Part shown: positions 1 through 11,582 of the stretch, one piece after another | How positions within the stretch are numbered: position 1 is the first letter of the stretch | Layout: every line of letters begins with the position of its first letter | Origin: Cycas panzhihuaensis | Lineage: Eukaryota; Cycadophyta | DNA length: 64,000 bases | Assembly: GCA_023213395.1 (NCBI GenBank) | Contig: CM041465.1 | Coordinates: 205,475,741-205,539,740, forward strand | Direction of reading: 5' to 3' | Made by a program: the position numbers and the translations under genes | The notes under the pieces: generated by a model | Told to the model about the DNA's origin: nothing | The model's database searches: none | What the model saw: the letters and a program-made list of their open reading frames with translations, nothing else

Positions 1-1942
1 TCTTGTGTAGAAAAACTACCTATACTTTTCTAGTAAAATCATCAATGAAAGAGATGCAATATAGCGTGCCCTTTAGTGAAGGAATGGGCATTGGCCTACA
101 CAAATCAGAGTGTACCAATTGTAATAGATGGCTTGATTTCCACTGACTTTTAGGAAAGGGTTGTCGATGAGATTTGGCAATGATACAAGCTTCACATATA
201 AAGGGCTTAGAGGAAAACTTTGGAAGGTTTGGAAGAGTATTAGAAAGATCTCTAAGTCTATCAATGTGAACATGGCCCATACGAGCATGCCAAAGAGCTT
301 CTGGTGATAACGTTGGATGGGTCAAGATGGAATTAAATGCAAATTCTTCATCAACACAAGGGCTTTGGGTACAATTGGCTTTAGAAGATGGAGAGTCATC
401 CAGTCGAAAGAATTTGCTAGAGAGATGTCCAGTCAAAACTACCTCATTAGTTAGAGGGTGAATGACCTTACGAGTCTGGTCATTTATGGTTATACTCAGA
501 TCAAATCTACGAGAAATAAGTGTAGATGAAGAGATTAGGTTTTGTTTGAGATTGGGTATATATAAGACATCAAGCAATGTAAAATCTTTTAAGCCTGGGA
601 GTTTCAGGCGAATGTTGCCAATTCCTTCAACAGGTTGTTGTGATTTATCAGCCATGTGAATAACTCCATAAACATTTGAGTCAAATGTTTGATATATACT
701 GCGATTATATATCATATGTTGAGTTGCTCATGTGTCCATGATCCATTGTCCATCGATTGAAGCTACACTATTGGCAATTCCAATAGGGCTTGGCATTGGT
801 GAAGGGAATTCACAAGTGATATATCCACACTGAGCTTCAAAGTATCTCTTTGGTTGGTCAATAGCATTTGATGTTGAAGATCCCTCAATTCTTTGAATGT
901 GTGCTTGTACAAAACTTGCACCACTAAAGGATTTTTCACAAGTTTCTTCAACATTGTGAGCTCCATGTTTTGGTTGGAACTTAGCCAACTTATAAGTGGC
1001 AGTTCTGCAATCTTTTGCTAAATGTCTTTACGGTTACATTGATCACACATAATGGTTTGATTACCAGTCCCTGAAGAAGTACTAGTTTGGCCTGACTGTC
1101 TTGCTCTTTGTTAAGATGGCCCTTGGCCTTGAAACTGTCAAGGTTGTGATTGAGGGTTTGATTGACCTTCTGGATGATTTCCCATATTTCTTTCTCTTCC
1201 TCTTACTCGGTTATTTCCTCTGCCACGAGAGGGACCTTAATTTTTTGTGTAGCAAACTTCTTCTTCTACCTCAAAGGCTACATCTGGAAGAGAGTCAGAG
1301 GCTACAAAGTTTATATCAAAGGTCTTGTCAAATTTTATAAACTTTTCGGTAAGTCCTTTGAAGTTGAGTGTCTTCAATGTTCCACTAGATTGAAGACTTC
1401 CAAGCAAGTTTTTATAATCAGGGACATGTAAACATGACTGGATCAAAAATGCCCAAGTGATGCATTAGGTCTTAAAGTCTTTGTCAATTGCTTGTTTGAT
1501 TGGTCGAAGGAGATTTATTGTCTCATGAGCTCATCCCTTTTGCATTTTTAATTTGTTCATTTTCAAAACAAGATGAACAAATTCTAAATCTAACTTTGTA
1601 TCAAAGTTCTTTCTAAGAACATCTAGGACCTTCCAGGCTATATCATATTCCTCTTCGTTTATCAAGCTGTGCAATGAGTGATAAATGACCAACAAAATTC
1701 TTGCACGAATCTTTTCACCATCTATCTCCCATTGTAGTTTAGTTGTAGCATCTGTAAGAGCTGTTGGGGCAGATCCACTCAAAGTAGTTGTTGTAGTCGT
1801 TGCTGGTGTACTGGGTGTAGGTTACAAGTGGGCTCTCCAAAGGCCTTCATACTTTGTAGCATTTTTAATTCTAATGTACCATATATCCCAATTTTCTTTG
1901 CCTTTCAATATGCAGTTCACATTTTGCTTGAATTGAGATGAC
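1..1942 (-). pseudogene. copia gag-pol fragment (gag, protease, start of integrase)
   Basis: Gag starts at 1942 (MSSQFKQN...) and reads through a typical copia gag beginning with a GKENWDIW motif, followed by a UBN2-like stretch (1531-1782, 1237-1446). A protease lead-in with WIMDT is seen near 730. The long open frame 715-20 contains the GAG-pre-integrase signature (WHARMGHVH near 290, a CEAC pair near 190) and the start of the integrase core (LVHSDL near 115, FIDDFTRK at the end), giving the first catalytic Asp. The frames are broken by shifts and stops between 730 and 1942, so no working polyprotein is made. The protein continues beyond base 1. In a live element it would package and integrate copia cDNA. 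Confidence 0.85.
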
Positions 1943-3917
1943 ATGGTGATGATAAAGAAGTAGAAGAGATTATATAAGTATGTGCCACTTACACATGTGG
2001 CTAGTACACCTGGCATAGTAGGGATGTAGAAATGATTTGTTATGATGAGAAGCAAGCAATGATTAACTATTTTTTAATAATTAAAAAAATGAATATAAGT
2101 AATAATTCAACAATGAGACCTAATGTAGAGCTGGCAAAAAGTGGTGATGTGTCATGCCACTAACCTCTCACTTATGTCTAAATGTAGGTGAGCTTTCGAT
2201 GCCTAAGGCTTCTAGTGAACGATTAGGGCCTTCACCCGCAATACCTGCACCTGCGCTTGGTGATGAAATCCAAGTCATAGTAGAGCCCAGGTACTCCCAG
2301 TCCTCACCTAGTTCACCAATGAGTAGCTATATACCTCCTCCGAAGAGTCAAACCAGATCGCGTATCCTACTATGATGAGATATTGGACTGGGTTAATTTC
2401 AATCTTGCATTAAGGTTTTCAATTTTTCGGGGTGGTTATCAGGATTATCCCTGATTGGAGGCCGTAGGTATGGCTAATCTGTCCCTCCACCACTATTCCG
2501 GTTAAGACCAGACCTAGTATGAAACTCACACCTCCCTTAGGGCCTGGACTTCGACCAAGCTTGGTCTATTTCAACCAAGGCAAGTATGCGCACAAGTCAA
2601 GAACTGGCGGTATAGATCATACGAATGAGATTCCTTTGAGGAATAGTGTAAGATGTTTCTGTATAACTGAAAACTGAAATAGAAACTTGCCAAATGTGAT
2701 TGCTTGCTTTATTGTTGTTGTTGCTTTTGTGATGCTTTGTTATTGTTGCTGCTTTTGTGATGCTTTATTATTGTTGCTGCTTTTTTGATGCTTTATGCTA
2801 TGCATGCAAATAGAAAAGCATGCTAGATTTAGCAGGGGAACTGGATGTTGCTTCTAATCCAAGGTTTTCCTTGCTTTAGTACAATGTTTCCAAATATGAT
2901 TTTGGAAGTTTTGATACAAAAGACATAATGGGCTAAAAAGTGAATCAACTTTCCACTAAAATGATGATTTTTCTAAATCTATATGCATGCTATTTTTCCC
3001 TATTTTATGTTTTTTTCACAAAATTTATAAATAATGATAAATGCGTAATTTTTTAGAAATTACAAATATGAAGGCCTAAATGATAAATCCTGAATTTATG
3101 ACAGAAGGAAAGAGTGTTCATAATGTTGTTTCTGATATATTTGTGAAGTCAAATTTCAGAAAAGGCATAAAAACTTTTCTGCTCGAAAAGCACCAAAGTA
3201 AAATCATGCCAGATCAACTGTCTCAGAATTTGGACTTCAATATGTCAAAATTTACGTTTTGACATGTACATTAACTTTCTCTTTTGCACCATATGCAAAA
3301 TCTACTAAAACCTTGCCTGAAATGCCCTTGCAAGGTCCTTTGTGGGGTTGAGTAGGCAAAATCAGCAACCGTGAGAAAACTGCATAGATCTCACTAACCA
3401 GTGGATGAAATTTGATGATATTTATTTTAAACTAATCTTAAGACATAAATATACCAGATCCCTTAATAAAACTTTTAGATCTTCAGCTTATAATTAAAGG
3501 ATTTCATTAGGAAATGTGCTTTAAATCACTTATCCACAAAATTTACCCTTTTTGTCACAGCCAAAACTCACTATTGTAGGCTAACTCTAAAGTTTCTATA
3601 GAAGACAAAAATGATCCTCTAGTGAAGGTGAACTTGCATGCCAAATTTCATCAAATTATGAGATGGTTGATTTTTTATAAAAATTTGGGCCTTTAATGCT
3701 TCCGAGACTGTTTCGGCAGCTGAACGGCTTCAAAAACCTGTATTCTTCACCTCTAAATTTCTACACACATGTACAATGCAGCAACATGCAAAACACTATA
3801 ATCTTAAGCTCTCAAAATATTAAAAAAAAGGAATGCACTCTCAATACTTCACATTGAAGGTGAAGGAGAGGCAAAATGACTCCATGCAAGTGGAATGGAG
3901 TGAATAGATCCCCTTCT
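1943..3917 (-). other. copia leader region with unassigned DNA
   Basis: This stretch lies between the gag start and the PBS of the minus-strand copia element. The part at about 2130-2640 is visibly richer in G and C than its surroundings and does not look like LTR or copia coding sequence. The rest is AT-rich and I see no convincing ORF. It contains the 28-bp minisatellite listed separately. Confidence 0.4.
2705..2788. repeat. 28-bp minisatellite, 3 units
   Basis: Three consecutive 28-bp units (2705-2732, 2733-2760, 2761-2788) each begin TGCTTT and end in TTTTGTGA or TTTTTTGA, with an internal TTGTTGCTGC core. A short fourth start (TGCTTTATGC) follows. Differences are single bases. Confidence 0.85.
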
Positions 3918-3930
3918 GGCTCTGATACCA
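3918..3930 (-). promoter_or_regulatory. copia primer binding site (initiator Met-tRNA)
   Basis: The minus strand reads TGGTATCAGAGCC, the standard plant copia PBS complementary to the 3' end of initiator tRNA-Met. It is exact over all 13 bases, which is rare in this window. Two bases (AG on the minus strand) separate it from the LTR end. Confidence 0.9.
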
Positions 3931-3932
3931 CT

Positions 3933-4109
3933 TGTCGCAGGTTGTCGTTATACCAAAATCCCCAAGGTGATTTGGAAAGAGGACTTCCTTGTGATAGTTA
4001 GCATCACGCGCTCCAAAAGTATATACTTATTCCTTTGTGTGCTAGTGCATGTATGGTACACAAGCTGTGTATATATTGTTGATCCAGGAGGATCTACCAT
4101 ATGTTTACA
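3933..4109 (-). repeat. candidate 5' LTR of the minus-strand copia element
   Basis: Starting two bases from the PBS, the segment has TG...CA ends on either strand (minus strand begins TGTAAACATATGG and ends ...CGACA) and is 177 bp long, a size seen for short copia LTRs (compare 169 bp at 58220-58388). The outer end is chosen from the TG/CA rule only, because the partner LTR is outside the window. GGATG at 4110-4114 would be the target-site duplication. Confidence 0.5.
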
Positions 4110-4119
4110 GGATGCGAAA

Positions 4120-4690
4120 AATGTTAGGCATTGGCATGACTAAAAGAGATATGGCCAAATGGTATCAAAATTATATGAAATTTTGTGTAAAGGTAGAAGA
4201 CACATCCCACTAGATGTGTACAAAAGGTGGGGTTCAGAAAATATCATTTGATTAAAGTTCAAGCCTTGTTTTGCACAAAATTAATCCTATAGCTAGCAGA
4301 AAAAAATAACAAATACATATTATTATTAAATGGATAAAAATGCATCCAAATGACATCCAAATGATCTAAAATTTGAAGAAGTGGAGGAGACATACGTTCC
4401 TAAACGTGTACCAAATTTGAGCTGAATTGGGGTCCATTAAGGTTAGTTACAAGCCGCAACTTTTAAGAATTGTATGAAGGCCATTTGGACAGTAGAAAAA
4501 TAGCAAATACATATTATCATTAAATGAATAAAAATGCAGTCAAATGACATCCAAATGAGCTAAAATTTTGAGGAAGCGGAGGGGACATGTGTTCCTATAA
4601 GTATACCAAATTTAAGACAAATTGGAGTCCGTTAAGATCAGTTACAAGCTATAACTTTTTAAGAAATGCATGAAGGCCACTTGGACAACA
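4120..4690. repeat. degenerate tandem repeat, period about 194 bp
   Basis: Two clear copies at about 4300-4493 and 4494-4690 share a run starting AAATACATAT (4311 and 4505) and then CATCCAAATGA, GGAGG-GACAT-CGTTCCTA, ACCAAATTT, TTAGTTACAAGC and ATGAAGGCCA-TTGGACA in the same order. A third, more diverged copy appears to precede them at about 4120-4299 (CCAAATGGTAT, GAAGACACAT, TGTACAAA). Confidence 0.75.
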
Positions 4691-5058
4691 TGCATCTGGT
4701 GGTTAGTGGTTATACTTGCATGATTGCCACTTGTTAAACATGCAATTTTGGTTTCTTTCTATAAATTGAGCCCTATTATGGGTTGGAGAGGTGGTTCTTG
4801 GAGACTTGACTTGGGAAGCATCCTTGGAGAAGCATTTTGGAGGGTTGGAGTCCCACTTATAGTATAATTATATCATTTATTCCTTGTAATTTTACCATTC
4901 TTTTACTAGTTGATTTCTCCACCATTAAATGGAGATTTTCATAGTTTAATAAAAGTACTACTCCTCATACTTTTGGATCAATATCAAGAATAAATGATTT
5001 GGTGTAGAATTTCCTTTCATGGGCTCATTATTGTTTTGATGTTATTGAGATTTCTACA
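4691..5058 (+). promoter_or_regulatory. LTR-like block with TATA box and polyadenylation signal
   Basis: On the plus strand a TATAAATT box (4760-4767) is followed by a GAGCCC-type initiation region, a GGAG-rich 5' leader, an AATAAAA signal (4949-4955) and a possible ...TTCTACA end at 5058. This is the order of U3-R-U5 in plant LTRs. No PBS follows and no partner copy was found, so it could be a solo or remnant LTR. It is not similar to the family A LTR. Confidence 0.3.
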
Positions 5059-5734
5059 CTAACTCCCTGGATCTCAAGGAGAAAAGGTTGATAATTGACT
5101 TCTTCACCAACTAAGCTCTATTTTGGGATCAATTGTGGCAGTCACATCCCTTATCACCATGTAGCGTGACTTTCCAATTGTATTATTTGATGATTTTTTG
5201 TTAAGTTCAAACATTAGAAATATCATTAATATGTTTAATTGAAGAATTAGAGTACGTGGGTTAAGTGATGAGGTGTTATTGTTCATAAAAAGTTGTAATA
5301 ATTGGAATATACCCTCTAGTATATTCCCCTTAATACACCTTTATAAAATGGCCCTTTTACCATTGATATTACACCATATTTTATAATGTAAAGTACTTTG
5401 AGCATATTTGGAGTATTCTTGAGCCATTTTAAGCACGGATCGAGGAGATTTTTTTGTGTTTTAACTTGGAGACCATGCATAATAGCCATGCGGAGCCATC
5501 CTTTATTCTTAGAGTGTCGTTTTAAGTGCCTTAAAGGTTGTTTTTTGACTTTTTAAAAGGTATTTGTTGGTCATTTATAAGGGAAAACAATCAGTGACTT
5601 ACTCAATGCATGTATAGTCAATGTTTGGTGCCCTCTAAAGTGTGCCCTTGACCTAGAGGAGGATACAAGGGTGTACTTTTATCCTAAAGACATTCATTTT
5701 AGTGTTTAACTCATATTGAAGCTCGTTTCTCGAG
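5059..5734. other. unassigned DNA upstream of copia A1
   Basis: AT-rich sequence with no convincing gene. No Met-tRNA PBS and no copy of the A1 LTR lie here, so the 5' end of A1 is missing or decayed past recognition. The minus strand near 5300-5335 has a purine-rich TTAAGGGGAATATAC that could be a relict PPT. Confidence 0.4.
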
Positions 5735-8700
5735 ATGGAGCACATTATACCCAAGGTTATCTTTAATGGTAATAATTTCAGTGAGTGGAAGGCCAATATG
5801 GAGCTCATTTTGATGGTGAATTAATTCTAGATTATCACTAAGGCGAAGGCATACGTGATTCCACTAGGCTATAAAGAGCATGTTTGTCTCGAAGAGAAGA
5901 AATTTATGGCCATGGTATTGTTAAAACTATCACTGGCATCAAACCAGAGAGCTTTAGTTCATAATCTAGATGAACCAGATGAAATTTGGACAAAGTTATG
6001 TGAAACCTTTGAAAAGAAGAAGACAAATAGGCATCTTGCCTTGATGTTGGAATTACTCAATTCACGTGTGAAAGATGAGAATATTAGCTCCTACTTTAGT
6101 AAAATCACAAACTTGAAGAACAAGCTAGAAGAATTGAAGCAGAACTTGATTGATGATGCCTTGCTATTTGCAATAATCATGTCAAAGTTGCCAGCTGCGT
6201 TCGCCACTTCTAGACCATTTATGGTAGTGATAAGGTGATGGAGGCAAAAATATTTAATGGGCTTAAAAACCTAATTCTAGTAGAGAATGTCAAGCTTAAA
6301 TATCATGGAATACGTAGAGGTTCTGATTCAAGTAAGGCTCTAGCCATGAAAACTCAAATGAAGGAGGTCGCTAAGGAGGAGAAGATCACATAAAGGTTAA
6401 GAGAAAGTTTACAAAATAAGAAGAAATTTAACGAAAAATGTAATTATTGCAAGAAGAATGGTCACGACAAGAAGAACTATTGGTTCAAGCATCGTGACAA
6501 GCGTAAAGTTAACTAAGATGATAAAGGGAAGAGTGTTATTACTCATTGCGTTAGAGTACAGACCTTATCAGTCAAGTTAGATTAGAGAGCTTATTGGGTG
6601 CTTGACTCTAGAGCATAGAAGCATTTCTCTTACTAAAGATAGAAATTTGATATGATGAGCAAAAATCAGAGTGGTGCTAAAATTATCCTTGGAGATACTG
6701 GCATCTTGCTGGTGGAAAATATCGACGAAGTATACATTACATGAGGTAAGTTTACCAGGGTATACTATGTACCCAAGATGTAGTTGAACCTTTTTTCAAC
6801 ACAGAAAATCTATAAATAAGGCATGAAGGTAGAGCTCTACAATGATAAATGCCTGATTAAGGATCCAAAGTAGAACTTTGTTATTATTACTACTGGGAAA
6901 GTCAGGGACAACTTTTGGGTGTTTAAAAATTTTCAATCTTAGAAGAATTCATATGCCTTTATTGCCAATGTGGATGACATGAGTAAACTATGGCATAATC
7001 ACCTCAGATATCTTAATTATAGGAGCATTGCACTACTAAAGAGGTTGAAGATAGTGGAAGGATTATCATCAATTTCCTGCTCAGACGGTGTTTATAAAGG
7101 GTGTATGTATGGAAAGCATCATTGCTATCCTTTTACTCAGGATAATACCTAGAGAGCCAAGAAGAAGCCGGAGCTTGTGTACTCAGATATAATGGGACCA
7201 CTCCTTAACCCTTCGATATCAAGAACTTGATATACCCTTGTGTTTGTGGATAATTACACTAGGAAGGCCTAGGTCTACTTTCTCAAGAATAAGTTAGATG
7301 TATTTGATCACTTTTGTGATTAGAAAGCGATGGTTGAAAATGAATATAATAAGAAGATAAAGTCTTTAAGAAGTGATAATGGTAAGGAATACGACAACCA
7401 TGCATTCAATCAGTTCTATCATGATCATGGTATAAAGAAGGAATTTACAGTCTTATATACACCACAACAAAATAGAGTTGCTAAAAGGAAAAACTATACC
7501 ATGATGGAGATAGCGAGGTGTATAGTGCACGCTAAAAACCTACCACCGAAGTTTTGAGCAAAAGCTATAGCGATTGTTGTTTATATTTTGAACCAAGTAC
7601 CTACCCAAGCAATTCACAGCATGATCCCCAAAGAGAAATAGACCAGTTAGAAGTATGTCAATAACCATTTAAGAACTTTTGGGTGTATTGTATATGCCCA
7701 TATCCTAAATGATAACCACAAGAAGCTGGATTAAAAAACTCTGAAGTACATATTCATGGGGTATTGCACTAAGAATAAGGCCTACATACTATGGGATCCA
7801 TAGGGGGAGAAGATTGTGGTCAGTTGGGATGTAAAATTTAATGAGTCATCAATGTATCATACTGACAAATCATCAAAGGAGCCTTTTTACCCCCCCTTCA
7901 CCTTTTCTTAAATTCATCAAGCAAAGAGGATGATGAGTCAGTCGCTAGAACACCTGAGGAAGTAGGACCAAGTGGGATGAGTAATAGTGAGGAGCCACTG
8001 TGAGATAAAGTACCTCCAGTAATGGGCCCTTCAATACCTTTATAGGCAAGGAAGACTCTCGAAGATTCTGGTGTGGCAATATATACCTTAACTAATGATA
8101 GAAGAATAAGAAGTTAGCATGTTAATCGAACTCTGCTGGTAGATACCAATGACTCTAGTGATCTTAATTCATTCAATAAAGTAAAAGGAGATCCATGTTA
8201 AAGAGTTGTAATGGAGGAGGAGTATGGTTCTTTGATGAAGAATGATACGTGGGATTTGGTTCCACTCCCTCTAATGAAAAACCTTATTGGATGCAAGTGG
8301 GTTTAGACAAAGTTCTACTCTGATAGAGAGGTGGGCAAGCATAAAGCTAGACTTATTGCATAGGGATTCAAGCAAAAAGAAGGAATTAACTATGAGGAGA
8401 CATTTACACCAATATCCAGAATGACAACGGTCTAATTACTCATTTCCTTAGCAGCTGCTTATGGTTGGGAGTTACACCAAATGGATATCAAGTCAGCATT
8501 CCTTAATGGAGATCTAAAGGAGGAGATCTATATGTCACAGCCTCTAGGATTCATTAAGGTTAGCCAAGAGCATCTTGTTTTCCATTTGAAGAAGTTAATC
8601 TATGGCCTGAAATAAGCACTTCGTGCTTGGTATGAAAAGATGGATGTTAAGTTGAAAGCTGAAGGTTTTAAGATTTTAGAACTTGACCTGAACATGTATG

Positions 8701-9690
8701 TGAAGAGAAGAGGGACTTCAATAGTTGCTTGTGTGGTGTATATGGATAATTTGATCATCAACGGTAATTGTGGCAACGCTATTACTAAAGGCAAATATAA
8801 TCTAGAAGCTTCATTTGATATGACAGACTTTGGGAGACTTCACTACTTCTTAGGCAATCAGATCAGGTAGATAGATGACAAGATCATATTGTTGCAGTCA
8901 CAGTATATAAAGAACTTGCTGGAGAAATTTGGAATATAAAACTATAAACTAGTTGCAATACCATATGTAAAAAGCACAAAGTTACAGAAGGATATGGCCA
9001 AACCCTTTGTAGATGGCACAAAGTATTGCCAGTTAGTAGGGAGTCTGATCTATTTGACTCATACTAGGCCAGATATCACATACATTGTTGGATTGGTTTC
9101 TTACTATTTATAGAATCTTTAGGAGCCTCATTTAGTTGTAGTGAAGTGAATTCTGAAGTATCTAAAGGGAGCAATCAATCTTGGTCGTAAATACTAGTGA
9201 GGTAAAAAGATAAGACTACACGACTACATAGATGTTGGGGAGGAGACTCTAACGATTAAAAATCCATTGTTGGATACCTATTTGGTGTTGGTAATGGTTT
9301 CATTTCATGGTAGTCGAAGAAGTAGCAGATAGTGGTGCTATCTTCTACAAAGGTTAAATATCAAGGACTTAGTGCTAATGTGAAGGAAGCTATATGGTTA
9401 CAAGATCTCTTAGAGTTTCAAATAGACATCCATTTATCTTTGTTGATAATCAGAGCACCATTCATCTGTTAAAGAATCTAGAGTTTTATATGCATATGAA
9501 GCATATCGAGATTCATCACTATTATATTCATGAATAGATCAAGTCAGGGAAGTTATAGGTCTACTATTGTTTGAGTGAATTCTAGCTTGCATACATGTTC
9601 ATCAAGCCACTTACTAAAGATCAATTCATGAAGATGCATACTAGACTAGGATTCACCAATGTTATCCTTAGGTGGGGGGATGTATTCACA
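5735..9690 (+). pseudogene. copia A1 gag-pol polyprotein, disrupted
   Basis: Gag begins MEHIIPKVIFNG at 5735; the main gag stretch is 5855-6238 (UBN2-type, DEIWTKLCETFEKK). A zinc knuckle CNYCKKNGHDKKNY sits at about 6440-6481, with Tyr where the last Cys is expected. Protease starts near 6598 (WVLDS). GAG-pre-integrase is at 6970-7152 (LWHNHLRYLNYRS) and the integrase core at 7190-7560 (LRSDNGKEYDNH, then YTPQQNRVAKR). RT runs 8230-8870 (HQMDIKSAFLNGDLKEEIYM; the YVDD box reads YMDN). RNase H runs about 9000-9690 and ends with a MFIKPLTKDQF motif. The frame is interrupted by many stops, so no product is expected. Confidence 0.9.
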
Positions 9691-9770
9691 AGGATAAAGA
9701 AGTTGTAGGATAGTCTCAACCTTCACGATAACACAACTATTGTAGTTGATAGGCTCCCCACATTCACATT

Positions 9771-9779
9771 AAGGGGGGA
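9771..9779 (+). other. polypurine tract of copia A1
   Basis: AAGGGGGGA lies directly before the TG of the 3' LTR. It is the site where plus-strand DNA synthesis is primed during reverse transcription. Confidence 0.85.
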
Positions 9780-10135
9780 TGTTAATGTGATAGTTATTTA
9801 TTAAGCCACTAAGTTAATGTTAATGTGGTTTAACTAAGGTGATTAAATAGAAAATATGACTTATTCAGAGGGTCACAGCCCTAATCGAGTGACACCTCTT
9901 GGAAGAGTATAAAAGCCTTAAGGCCTTCTATATTCAAAGCATCAAATCAATTATGCAATAATTAATGTGATCCATCGGGGATCCTTTTGTTATGGATTTT
10001 TTCCTAAAAGGGTTTTCCCACATAAATCATGTGTACTATGCATCTATTTTCTATGTGTATCCTTATTTGCTAGTTGTGTATAGTTAAATATTCTGCGGAT
10101 GGGAACATTTATTTCTGATTCCATGTTCCTGAATA
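9780..10135 (+). repeat. 3' LTR of copia A1
   Basis: It begins TGTTAATGTGATAG right after the PPT and aligns along its length with the LTR at 29312-29784: GAGGGTCA-AGCCCT, CGAGTGACACC, TTTTCC-AAAGGGTTTTCC, ATAAATCATGTGTACTATG, and a GTTCCT end. The end (GAATA at 10135, against AACA in the other copy) is set by that alignment. It is about 356 bp. Confidence 0.88.
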
Positions 10136-10689
10136 GGTCAAAAAATCTATGTAGAATTTTTTCTGGTTAGGGTTATTATTTTTTAAATATGTAAGTTAAT
10201 TTTAATCATATTGAAATCTATTTCATATTTGCAGATGTGAAACAAAGGTAAGGTAGATTTGATCATTTTTACAAGATCAAATTTGAGTTTAACAATATTG
10301 GATTATGATTTGAAGTTTGTCACCCCTCTAATGGTTAAGCCCTTTAGTCCTATGGAATCTTAATATGACCTATTGCTACTCTATTAAAAGGGCTAAAGTC
10401 TTAATGACTTTAATTATTTTTTCATAAAGAGGTTGTGTTACAGTTTTTGTAATATCTCTTTAACCAGGTATTCATTTTACAAGTTGTTTAAAGTATTGGA
10501 ACTGTATTTTAGAGATGGTCAATTTGGTATATAATTTGAGATATTTTGTTATTGATTTGATAGAGTTATTTTAGTTTGAAGTAAACAAATAAATCATGTG
10601 TGATGTACTCGTATTCAACTTATTATCATAATTATGGAGTTAGATGATATCATCTATTTTGTGTCTAAAAAAATGAGTACTACTTAACA
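10136..10689. other. unassigned AT-rich DNA
   Basis: No ORF, LTR pair or RNA gene recognised. It lies between the A1 LTR and the gag-like remnant that begins near 10690, and may include the lost 5' LTR of that element. Confidence 0.4.
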
Positions 10690-10695
10690 GATCTT

Positions 10696-11133
10696 CCTTT
10701 TTCTTTACCTGAGTATATAGGAACAAATTACAGTTATTTGGCAATTAAGATGGAAATCATATTTATGTAGAAGAGGTTATGGATAATCATCACGAATGGT
10801 TATAATGCCTTAATTGATGTAGAAGAGGAAGAAAACTTTAAAAAGAAGAATAAAATAATAATTGATATTATGCTTACTATATTAAATAAAGATGAGCTTC
10901 TTCCACCTTACCATTTTCTTATCTCTACCATTCATCATATTGAAACTACTAAAGAAGCCCAGAACTTCTTGAAGAATGTGCATGAAAAGACCCCTAAAGA
11001 GGTGCAAGAGATTATTAAAAAGGCAAATAGTTTTTGTGATATAGGTAAAAAGGATGAACAATTTACAAAAGATGCAGAAGAAAAAATTTCTCTTGAAGGA
11101 CAGGTTATGTACAACAACCTATCCAAGAATTAG
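10696..11133 (+). pseudogene. copia-like gag N-terminus (DUF4219/UBN2 type)
   Basis: The frame reads LPEYIGTNYSYLAIKMEI, then KRLWIIITNGYNAL and an acidic-to-basic stretch into IDIMLTILNKDELL. This matches the usual start of copia gag (F-G-NY-W--KM, LW-IV--GY, ending in K--KAL--I). One TAG interrupts it near 10770; from 10870 to 11133 it is open and ends in charged, lysine-rich sequence. It would have formed the capsid part of a gag protein. The match rests on pattern only. Confidence 0.6.
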
Positions 11134-11582
11134 AAAAATAAGTTGAAGAGAAAAGCCAAAAAGACGAATGCAAATAATTAGGTTGGTTCTAGTAAAAGTG
11201 AATCTCACATAGATTCATCTAATATTTTTTATGATAAGGAAGATGAAAAGGTATATGAACCTATTTCTAAAATAGGTCCTCTATTGATGAAGAAATAAGT
11301 GAATATAATGATGGTTATGATAAGGTAATTTCTACAAATGAACTTATTAATGATTATATTAAGGTAACAAATGAGTCTAATGATTTAACTCTAGATTATT
11401 TTTCAGAATATAAGAAAGAATAAGAAAATGAAGAACTAAAGACTTAGAAGAAAATTATCTTACCCACATTTTCTTCTAACATCTTGAGTTATAATACTTT
11501 GACAAAAAAGAATATATTATAGATTATTAAGAAGATGGAACTTAATCTTGAATCAACCTGTAAGCATGAAAAATCTAAAGTT

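Larger units (their letters stand above)
1..4109 (-). mobile_element. Ty1/copia retrotransposon, 5' part, cut by window edge
   Basis: On the minus strand the order is candidate LTR (3933-4109), primer binding site (3918-3930), a long leader (1943-3917), gag (from 1942) and then protease and the first part of integrase, which runs off the left edge. RT and RNase H must lie outside the window. The leader is unusually long for copia (about 2 kb) and holds a less AT-rich segment, so it may contain a secondary insertion. The link between PBS/LTR and gag is inferred from shared orientation and order; no second LTR is available to prove it. Confidence 0.7.
5735..10135 (+). mobile_element. Ty1/copia retrotransposon, family A copy 1 (A1), no 5' LTR
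   Basis: The order gag, zinc knuckle, protease, integrase, RT, RNase H, PPT, 3' LTR is that of Ty1/copia. It shares both protein and LTR sequence with the element at 25714-29784, so the two form one family. The 5' LTR and PBS cannot be found. Dozens of stops (many TAG where TGG or CAG is expected) show it is long dead. Confidence 0.9.
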
